From assembly GCA_949298665.1 (NCBI GenBank), contig CASFXO010000049.1, forward strand, positions 1-5,927: a stretch of DNA of 5,927 nt, given 5' to 3'. A model generated the notes under the pieces. The model was not told the DNA's origin. It saw only the letters and a program-made list of their open reading frames with translations, and searched no databases. The DNA is from an uncultured Lentisphaeria bacterium (lineage in GTDB: Bacteria; Verrucomicrobiota; Lentisphaeria; Victivallales; Victivallaceae). The translations under genes and the position numbers were made by a program. The first letter of the stretch is position 1. Every line of letters begins with the position of its first letter. Positions 1 through 5,610 of the stretch are shown piece by piece.

Positions 1-354
1 GCTCTTCCAGACGCGGCTCCAGCCGGAAGCGGTTTTCATCCGGATCTCGGCGGCATCGACGGATACGGTCACGCCGGCGACGGTCTGTTCCCGGGGCGGT
101 TCTCCGGCCGGCGGAGCGACCAGAAACGGCAACCCGCTTCCGGTCAGTTCCGCATACAGGCATCGTTCCGACTCCGGCGTATCGGCGGCCATGCCCGCCA
201 CCACCACCAGATCGGGGCGGAAGAAGCGTTTCGCCCGCCGCAACAGCCGATGCAGAAACGAATCGGCCAGCTGCTCCGGATGCTCCGGATATTCCGGCCG
301 CTCTCCCGCAAGTTGCCGCCCGGCAATGATCCCCGTTAATAGAATTCGTGTCAT
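1..354 (-). CDS. Partial protein with a degenerate metallophosphoesterase-like N-terminus
   Basis: The first 118 residues are visible; the frame stays open to the left window edge, so the C-terminus is missing. The ATG at 354 has a good Shine-Dalgarno (GGAG at 363-366, eight bases upstream) and lies 19 bases after the MoxR stop, so it is probably co-transcribed and translated next. The layout resembles the start of a calcineurin-like phosphoesterase: a first strand ending in a glycine loop (RILLTGIIAG, residues 3-12), a helix, a second strand and loop (PDLVVVAGMAAD, 47-58), then a third strand and loop (LPFLVAPPAGE, 75-85). In active members these loops carry D-x-H, G-D and G-N-H-D metal ligands. 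Here they read TGIIAG, GM and PAGE, so all are absent. It could be a pseudoenzyme of that fold or an unrelated alpha/beta protein. The family link is my inference from a remembered consensus. It is not a DUF58 protein, the usual partner downstream of moxR, as far as I can see. Confidence 0.6.
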   Translation of the reverse strand, partial: MTRILLTGIIAGRQLAGERPEYPEHPEQLADSFLHRLLRRAKRFFRPDLVVVAGMAADTPESERCLYAELTGSGLPFLVAPPAGEPPREQTVAGVTVSVDAAEIRMKTASGWSRVWKS

Positions 355-362
355 GTCCTTCT

Positions 363-366
363 CTCC
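363..366 (-). promoter_or_regulatory. Ribosome binding site for the gene starting at 354
   Basis: GGAG lies on the minus strand eight bases before the ATG at 354, followed by a second purine run (AAGGA) directly before the start. It lies in the 19-base gap after the MoxR stop and supports the start chosen for this otherwise unrecognised gene. Confidence 0.6.
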
Positions 367-373
367 GCCCTCT

Positions 374-1306
374 TCAAACCGGCATGGAAATCCGGTCAAG
401 CAGTTCCTCCATCAGTGCGGCGGCGCTCAAGCCGGAATATTTGCTCTCATTGGAAAGTCGCAGTCGATGCGGCAGCACCGCCGGGGCCATTTTCCGCACG
501 TCGTCCGGCATGACGAAATCACGGCCGTCCAGCAGCGCCGCCGCCCGGGCGCAATCCGCCAGCATCAACAACGCCCGCGGACTGCAGCCGAGCACAATCC
601 GCGCATCTTCCCGGGTGGTTCGGATGATGCGTGCCAGATAAACGGCCACCGAGCGCTCCAGAGCGATCCGGCGTAACCCGGCACGCAGGGCGAGAATGTC
701 CGCTCCGCTGATAACCGGCGTCACTTCGCCGAGGGGATCCCGGAGTTCCCGGTCGGAAAGCATTTCCAGTTCAGCATCCACATCGGGATAGCCCAGGGAG
801 AGGCGCATGGCGAACCGGTCCAGCTGGGCTTCCGGCAATGGATAGGTGCCTTGAAATTCAATGGGATTTTCGGTGGCGATCACGAAAAACACCTCCGCCA
901 GCTGCCGGCTGGTTCCATCGCAGGTTACCTGTCGCTCGCACATGCATTCGAGCAGTGCGGACTGCGTGCGCGGCGAGGCGCGATTGATTTCGTCCGCCAG
1001 CAGCACGTTGGTGAAGACCGGCCCCGGACGGAATTCGAACGAGCCGTTGCGCGGATCGTACACGGAGGTCCCGACGATGTCCGAAGGCAGCAGGTCCGGG
1101 GTGAACTGCACCCGGCGAAACTCCAGTGACAGGGAACGGGCAAGGGCTTTGGCCAGTGTGGTTTTGCCCACCCCGGGGACATCGTCCAGCAGCACGTGTC
1201 CGCCGGCAACGAAGGCGACCAGCAGCCGCTCCACGATTTCCGATTTGCCGCGAATCACCCGGTTCAGGTTGGCGCGCAGCGATTCCAGTTTCTTCAATTC
1301 TTCCAT
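374..1306 (-). CDS. MoxR-family AAA+ ATPase
   Basis: A 310-residue protein of normal length for the MoxR branch of AAA+ ATPases, which act as cytoplasmic chaperones that remodel or activate partner proteins, often ones with VWA domains. Visible motifs in order: an N-terminal helix with VIRGK (17-21), Walker A DVPGVGKTT (42-50, K48), Walker B VLLADE (101-106, D105/E106) followed by the MoxR-typical INRA, sensor 1 IATENP (143-148), an arginine-finger region EAQLDRF (159-165), and sensor 2 GCSPRAL (240-246) in the helical lid. All key residues for ATP binding and hydrolysis are present, so it should be active. The ATG at 1306 lies 27 bases after the U32 stop; its Shine-Dalgarno is weak (AAGAG). 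The next gene follows after 19 bases. In many bacteria moxR is followed by DUF58 and VWA or transglutaminase genes; here the following gene is neither as far as it can be read. The partner protein is not identifiable. Confidence 0.95.
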   Translation of the reverse strand: MEELKKLESLRANLNRVIRGKSEIVERLLVAFVAGGHVLLDDVPGVGKTTLAKALARSLSLEFRRVQFTPDLLPSDIVGTSVYDPRNGSFEFRPGPVFTNVLLADEINRASPRTQSALLECMCERQVTCDGTSRQLAEVFFVIATENPIEFQGTYPLPEAQLDRFAMRLSLGYPDVDAELEMLSDRELRDPLGEVTPVISGADILALRAGLRRIALERSVAVYLARIIRTTREDARIVLGCSPRALLMLADCARAAALLDGRDFVMPDDVRKMAPAVLPHRLRLSNESKYSGLSAAALMEELLDRISMPV

Positions 1307-1333
1307 TCTACACTCTTTTCCCGATTTCCGGCG

Positions 1334-3559
1334 CTACAGCAAACCGGTTTCGAAGTTGAAGGTCGCGGTATCCCGCGCATCCCAGTTGGCATTGGTGACG
1401 TCGTAAAAATCCAGCATTCCCGGCAGCCGCGGCACCGAAACGATCCGTCGCGGATAGACCCGGGTCAAACCGCTCAGGCGATCATAACGGGCCATGTACT
1501 CATTGCCGCGCGCATCGCGGAACAGTCCCTCCACCGGAATTTTCGCCCGGGTGGCCAGCAACACCGGACGCCCGAAGCGATACTGCTCCACGGGCAGCGG
1601 AGAATGGGCCGCCAGCGCCAGCAGAGCGTCTTTTTCCAGCTCCACATGTCCGAGCACTTTGGCAACGCCATGTTCGGCCAGCTCCGCCACCGCCATGGAG
1701 TTGCAGACCGGCAGCGCGCCGCCGGCGGTGATTTCCACATCCCGGTACAGCTTCAGCAGCTCCAGACCGAACAACGCCGGGGTGCGGAACCGGCGCAACC
1801 CCTGTTCGTAGGCGATGCGGATCACTTTCCGGAGCGAATTCAGTTTCTGCTCCGGACAAAACTCCGGCAGAATTGCCTCCGTGGCGAGTTTGCCGACGTC
1901 ATAGACGCTGACGGCTCGGATTGCCCGGCGGTTGCCGGGTTGTTCGCCATTGGGTTTGACCGCGACGGTCTCCGGGCAGGAACCGGGTTCCAGCCGGACG
2001 GGAACAATCGCCTGATACAGCCGCCGGAAACGCTCCAGACCGACGGCGGATTCCGAAAAGACGGCGTCCGGCTGAAGTTCCGCCTTGATGAACTCCCAGA
2101 ACGCCCGCCGGGCGCGCTTGAGCTCCGCCGCCGGACAGAACCAGCGGCCGTGAATCGTACAGCGAATGCTCCCGGCGCGAAACACCCTGGAGTCCGCCGC
2201 CCGGAAAGTTTCGGTCAAAGCCGTTTCATCCAGCGCATGCCGGTCCGCCGCGGCGAGATTCCAGGCATGCGACCAGTCGGCGACCGGCGCGTTGGCGACC
2301 CGGACCTTCAAGGCGGATTCGGTGCAGTCGATCTCCAGCTCCAGCGCCTTGCGCGGCGGCGGCAGCGCCGCGATACGGCCGGAATAATCCTCGAAACTTT
2401 CGCCGATTTTAAATACCAGCGCCCGCGGCGGCGTCTCCTTGTCGCAGCAGATGAACACCGCCTCTCCAGGGCGGGCCTTCGTCTCGCCGCGGTTGTGGAC
2501 GAACATCCGGGTGATGGTGAACGCCGGGCCCTCGTCGCCGCTCGCCGGCTGGAGCCGGATCCGGTCGCCGACATGGAGTTTCCGGGCGGTGGTGAAGCCG
2601 AAACCGTTGTCCCGCACCTCCTCGACCTTGCCGCACAGGAGTCCTGCGGCGCCGATGCTGTCGTGACTGATCAGCGTCCGCGCCGATTCCGCGGAATAAA
2701 AGCCGTGCGACCAGCGGCGGCCGCAGGTCCGGGACAGCAGATTGCGCGCCTCACCCAGCAATTCGCGCCGTGCCTCGCCCGGCGCCGCGTCCAGCATCAT
2801 CCGGTAGGCGGAAACCACGTTGCGCACATAATCGGGCTGACGGAGACGTCCTTCTATTTTCAGTGAAGCGACGCCGATTTCGGCAATTTCATCCAGCCGG
2901 TCGATCATGCAGAGGTCCTGCGGTGAAAAGAAAAATCCGTTCCCGTCCCGGCTGAAAAAACGCCGTCGGCACGGTTGTTTGCACCGCCCCCGGTTGCCGC
3001 TGGCCCCGCCGTGCCAGGAAGAAAAGAGACACTGCCCGGAGAGCGAACAGCACAAGGCGCCGTGAACGAAAATCTCCAAGTCCATTTCCGGCGCCGCCGC
3101 CCGCATCGCCCGCAGCTCGTCGAATGTCACCTGACGCTCCAGAATCACCCGACGGATGCCCAGTTCCGCGGCGATCTTCAACCCCGCCGAATTGTGAAAC
3201 CCCATCTGGGTCGATCCGTGGATCGCCAGCTGCGGGAAACATTGCCGGATCATGCGCAGCACGCCGAGATCCTGCACGATCAGCGCGTCCGGTCCGATAT
3301 CCGCGAGCAGCGCCAGATATTCGGCCACGTCCGGCAGTTCCGCCTCCTTGACCACGGTATTGACCGTCACGTACACCTTGCGGCCGTTACCGTGGGCGTA
3401 TTCGACAATCCGGGCCATGGTGTCGGGAGTAAAATTCTCACTTCTCTCCCGGGCGTTGAACCGGGCCAGTCCCGCGTATATGGCATCGGCCCCGGCGTCA
3501 AAGGCGGCAAGCGCGGCGGCGGCGTTTCCGGCCGGGGCGAGCAGTTCCATTTGTTTCAT
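1334..3559 (-). CDS. U32 family protein with DUF3656 domain (RlhA-like)
   Basis: A 741-residue protein. The N-terminal TIM-barrel U32 domain begins with MELLAPAGN and has DAGADAIYAG (21-30). The U32 signature ExFxxG[AS]xCxxxxGxCxxS is intact at 162-180, with C170 and C177; GNRGRCKQPCR adds C193 and C197. In characterised U32 proteins such cysteines bind an iron-sulfur cluster. SPQDLC and KIEGR (234-238) are also typical. Residues about 310-495 match the DUF3656/collagenase-like middle region found in E. coli RlhA, which hydroxylates C2501 of 23S rRNA. From about 548 a second, U32-like half follows (VCNSMAVAELAEHGV, 618-632) without a second cysteine cluster; it makes the protein longer than RlhA (about 650). 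Family members are often labelled collagenases or proteases, but the best-studied ones modify RNA or make ubiquinone. RNA hydroxylation is therefore the better guess, still an inference. The ATG at 3559 has AAGGAA twelve bases upstream, a rather long spacing; Met4 is an alternative. It probably lies in an operon with the permease before it (60-base gap) and moxR after it (27-base gap). Confidence 0.9.
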   Translation of the reverse strand: MKQMELLAPAGNAAAALAAFDAGADAIYAGLARFNARERSENFTPDTMARIVEYAHGNGRKVYVTVNTVVKEAELPDVAEYLALLADIGPDALIVQDLGVLRMIRQCFPQLAIHGSTQMGFHNSAGLKIAAELGIRRVILERQVTFDELRAMRAAAPEMDLEIFVHGALCCSLSGQCLFSSWHGGASGNRGRCKQPCRRRFFSRDGNGFFFSPQDLCMIDRLDEIAEIGVASLKIEGRLRQPDYVRNVVSAYRMMLDAAPGEARRELLGEARNLLSRTCGRRWSHGFYSAESARTLISHDSIGAAGLLCGKVEEVRDNGFGFTTARKLHVGDRIRLQPASGDEGPAFTITRMFVHNRGETKARPGEAVFICCDKETPPRALVFKIGESFEDYSGRIAALPPPRKALELEIDCTESALKVRVANAPVADWSHAWNLAAADRHALDETALTETFRAADSRVFRAGSIRCTIHGRWFCPAAELKRARRAFWEFIKAELQPDAVFSESAVGLERFRRLYQAIVPVRLEPGSCPETVAVKPNGEQPGNRRAIRAVSVYDVGKLATEAILPEFCPEQKLNSLRKVIRIAYEQGLRRFRTPALFGLELLKLYRDVEITAGGALPVCNSMAVAELAEHGVAKVLGHVELEKDALLALAAHSPLPVEQYRFGRPVLLATRAKIPVEGLFRDARGNEYMARYDRLSGLTRVYPRRIVSVPRLPGMLDFYDVTNANWDARDTATFNFETGLL

Positions 3560-3619
3560 ATCTTTTTCGATTCCTTTTCGCGCTGATGGGTTGTCGTTTC
3601 GGATGGCGGGTTCTTCTCC

Positions 3620-4888
3620 TTATTCCAGCCGGATGCGCGGATCAGCCCAGGCGTAGGCCAGGTCAGCCAGCAGATTGAGCACCACAAACAGCAGGGCACT
3701 GACCACCACCAGCGCCTTGAGCAGCTGCAGATCCGATTTGTTCTGGGCGTCGATACCGGCGAACCCCAGACCGGTAATGCCGAAAAAGGTTTCCAGCAGC
3801 AGACTGCCGGTAAACAGAAACGGCAGCGCCGCCGAAGCCCGGGTGATGATCGGAATGGCCGCGTTGCGCAGCAGATGCCGCCCGTAAACCGTCCACGGAG
3901 CACACCCCTTGGCAGCCGCCGTGCGCAAATATTCCCGCCGCAGTTCATCCACGAACACCGTCCGGTAGAAGCGCACACTGCCCCCCAGTCCCGAAACCAC
4001 GCCCACCAGCACCGGCAGCGCCAGATAGCGCCAGTCGCCCCAGCCCCAGACCGGAAACCAGTTGCAGTAATATCCCAGAAACCACTGGGCGAAAATGATC
4101 AGCACCAGATAACTCACGCTCATTCCCGCCACGGAAAAAAGCACCAGCAGCCGGTCCGCCGGCCGGTCCTTGAAAGCCGTCGCCAGCAGCGCCAGCAACA
4201 CGCCGAAAACCAGTTCGCCGCAGAAGATCGGCAGCATCAGCCCCAGCGACGGCCCCACCCCGCGCCGCAGAATCCGGGAAATCGGTTCCCGGGTCGTCAG
4301 CGTCCGTCCGAAATCCAGCACCCGGACATAGGGAAATTCCGGAGTAAACCGGCAGATTTCCCCCAGCGCCCGGGAAAACTGGGAGTGGAAGGGCGACTCC
4401 TGCAGCCGGAAAAAACGGACCGCGACCGGCTGTCCCGCCTCCGCGGCCGTCACCCGGACCACGACCGGCTGCCGGTTGTCCCGGATCCGGCCGCTTTCCG
4501 GATCGAAATTATCGATTTCGATCTCCGCACCGCCCTGCCCTTCCGCCGTCACCGTCAACGGCTCCTCACTCGGAAACTGCGGTTCGAAAACGTATTCCGT
4601 GGTCGCATCGCTCAAGCTTCGCCGGAAGACGCCGACGGGCAGCGGCGCATTCCGGTCGAAGTCTCCCCCCCGGAAGGCCTCGGTCCGGCAGCGACGGCCA
4701 TACAGCAGCGGCAGGTCCGCGCCGAGTTCCCGGCGCAGGGATTCGACCTCGGCCGGGTCCGGATTTTTGCCGAGCACCGCCGCCGCCGGATCGCCCGCGG
4801 CGACGTTGAACAGCAGAAACGTCAGCAGCACGACGCCCAGAACAATCAACAGCGAATACCCGATCCGCCTCAACGCAAATGCCAGCAT
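3620..4888 (-). CDS. OppB/DppB-type ABC transporter permease with large extracytoplasmic insert
   Basis: An inner-membrane permease subunit of the peptide/nickel ABC importer family, 422 residues against about 300-340 usually. TM1 is at about 9-30, followed by the classic AGDPAAAVLG (31-40). The LDFGRTL loop (191-197) precedes the permease core, with TM segments near 212-236, 247-270, 288-303, 351-370 and 391-413. The cytoplasmic EAA loop, which docks on the ATPase, is at about 320-348 (YLRTAAAKG, then RNAAIPII), and the C-terminus DPRIRLE is family-typical. Between LGADLPL and FHSQFSRALGEI lies an insert of about 100 residues (64-166) where ordinary OppB has only a short linker; it should face the periplasm. 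I chose the ATG at 4888 because it has a strong Shine-Dalgarno and gives the normal short N-terminus before TM1. The same frame extends to a GTG at 4990, but a promoter lies inside that extension. No OppC, ATPase or substrate-binding gene is adjacent, so the substrate is unknown. YejB-like oligopeptide import is one possibility. Confidence 0.9.
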   Translation of the reverse strand: MLAFALRRIGYSLLIVLGVVLLTFLLFNVAAGDPAAAVLGKNPDPAEVESLRRELGADLPLLYGRRCRTEAFRGGDFDRNAPLPVGVFRRSLSDATTEYVFEPQFPSEEPLTVTAEGQGGAEIEIDNFDPESGRIRDNRQPVVVRVTAAEAGQPVAVRFFRLQESPFHSQFSRALGEICRFTPEFPYVRVLDFGRTLTTREPISRILRRGVGPSLGLMLPIFCGELVFGVLLALLATAFKDRPADRLLVLFSVAGMSVSYLVLIIFAQWFLGYYCNWFPVWGWGDWRYLALPVLVGVVSGLGGSVRFYRTVFVDELRREYLRTAAAKGCAPWTVYGRHLLRNAAIPIITRASAALPFLFTGSLLLETFFGITGLGFAGIDAQNKSDLQLLKALVVVSALLFVVLNLLADLAYAWADPRIRLE

Positions 4889-4892
4889 GATT

Positions 4893-4898
4893 CTCCCT
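4893..4898 (-). promoter_or_regulatory. Ribosome binding site that fixes the permease start
   Basis: AGGGAG lies on the minus strand and ends four bases before the ATG at 4888. The competing starts at 4939 (ATG) and 4990 (GTG) have no comparable purine run, so this site decides the start. Confidence 0.7.
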
Positions 4899-4939
4899 GC
4901 AAAACCCCTTCGGCGCGTCCTGATGTCGCGCCTTTCCAT

Positions 4940-4968
4940 AAAATACCGCCGAAACCCCGGCGCGGCAA
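4940..4968 (-). promoter_or_regulatory. Candidate sigma70-type promoter of the permease operon
   Basis: On the minus strand, TTGCCG (4968-4963) and TATTTT (4945-4940) are separated by exactly 17 bases; each matches the consensus hexamers at four of six positions. Transcription would begin near 4933, giving a leader of about 45 bases before the ATG at 4888. The position fits the divergent gap and the Shine-Dalgarno. The hexamers are only moderate matches and the organism's sigma preferences are unknown. Confidence 0.4.
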
Positions 4969-4979
4969 ATGCATTTTGA

Positions 4980-5008
4980 TTGATTTTCACCGGGATCGGC
5001 GGTAAATT
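4980..5008 (+). promoter_or_regulatory. Candidate sigma70-type promoter of queH
   Basis: TTGATT (4980-4985) and TAAATT (5003-5008) are separated by 17 bases, each with four of six consensus matches. A start about seven bases after the -10 would fall at 5014-5017, on the queH start codon itself, so the mRNA would be leaderless. An alternative plus-strand -10, TAAAAT at 4939-4944 (five of six), would give a leader of about 60 bases but has no good -35. Confidence 0.35.
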
Positions 5009-5013
5009 ATGAC

Positions 5014-5610
5014 ATGATGGAATCTTCGACGCCGGACATTCTGCTGCACTGCTGCTGTGCCCCCTGCGCCGTCGGCTGCGTGGAGCGGCTGCTGGCGGAG
5101 GGACGCCGGGTTACGCTCTTTTTTTCCAACTGCAACATCGCGCCCGCGGCCGAGTACGACCGGCGTCTGGCAGCGGTGCGGCAACTGGCGGACCTTTATC
5201 ACCTGCCGCTGATCGAGGACGTTTACGATCATGCCGCCTGGCGCGAAGCGGTGCGGGGTCTGGAGGCGGAACCGGAAAAGGGGGAACGCTGTCCGCTCTG
5301 CTTCGGCTTTTCGCTGGCGCGCGCGGCCGCGGCGGCGGAAGCACACGGCATCGGGGGGTTCACCACCTCGCTTACGGTCAGTCCGCATAAAAATTCCCGG
5401 GTGATTTTCGCCGTCGGGAGACGCTTCGCCCGCTTTGAGGAATACGACTTCAAAAAGCGCAACGGGACTCTCCGTTCGGCGGAACTGACCCGGCAATACG
5501 GCTTTTACCGGCAGCAATACTGCGGCTGCGAATTCTCCTTCCGCGCGGAGTCGTCCGCCGCGCGCGTCCCGGCCTCTTCCCCCGTCCCGGCTCAGTTCGC
5601 GGGACGCTGA
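5014..5610 (+). CDS. queH: Epoxyqueuosine reductase QueH
   Basis: A 198-residue cytoplasmic enzyme of the QueH (former DUF208) family, which reduces epoxyqueuosine to queuosine at tRNA position 34, the last step of queuosine synthesis, and replaces the unrelated QueG. The family pattern is clear: HCCCAPC near the N-terminus (12-18), NIAPAAEYDRR (41-51), GERCPLCF (90-97), TTSLTVSPHKN (117-127), EYDFKKRNG (143-151) and YRQQYCGC (165-172). The cysteines of the two CxxC-like clusters that bind the iron-sulfur cluster and adjacent iron are present. Differences from the usual pattern: the arginine commonly two or three residues after RCxxCF is Ser100 here (R103 is close), and about 25 residues, rich in Ala, Ser and Pro, follow the YCGC motif. 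The start is ATG-ATG at 5014/5017; there is no clear Shine-Dalgarno, only GGCGG. It is transcribed divergently from the permease and overlaps the convergent TPR gene at its end. Confidence 0.93.
   Translation: MMESSTPDILLHCCCAPCAVGCVERLLAEGRRVTLFFSNCNIAPAAEYDRRLAAVRQLADLYHLPLIEDVYDHAAWREAVRGLEAEPEKGERCPLCFGFSLARAAAAAEAHGIGGFTTSLTVSPHKNSRVIFAVGRRFARFEEYDFKKRNGTLRSAELTRQYGFYRQQYCGCEFSFRAESSAARVPASSPVPAQFAGR

Noticed and set aside
191..676. 161-codon plus-strand frame spanning the moxR 3' end and the truncated gene
   Set aside because: It is antisense to MoxR sensor 2 and lid coding sequence and to the next gene; composition is biased and no motif is seen.
1196..2866. 556-codon open frame on the plus strand, antisense to the U32 gene
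   Set aside because: It lies opposite a gene with clear family motifs; its product is Arg/Gln/His-rich with no domain, and it lacks a convincing ribosome binding site. Long antisense frames are expected in GC-rich coding DNA.
3560..3619. The 60-base gap between the permease and U32 genes as a terminator or a small gene
   Set aside because: I find no stable stem with a T-run and no credible short reading frame; it appears to be only a spacer with the U32 ribosome binding site.
3875..5005. 376-codon open frame on the plus strand, antisense to the permease gene
   Set aside because: It mirrors the permease coding sequence, is rich in Arg, Gln, Pro and His, and shows no recognisable motif.
5009..5017. 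Two-codon upstream frame ATG-ACA-TGA overlapping the queH start as a regulatory leader
   Set aside because: It is too short to mean anything alone, has no ribosome binding site, and would lie upstream of the predicted transcript start.
4987..5517. 176-codon open frame on the minus strand, antisense to queH
   Set aside because: The plus-strand QueH motifs are unambiguous; the antisense product resembles no family and would run across the divergent promoter gap.
5542..5564. CGCGCGG / CCGCGCG inverted repeat near the queH 3' end as a terminator
   Set aside because: It lies within the queH coding sequence and is not followed by a T-run; such GC-only arms are common in this sequence.
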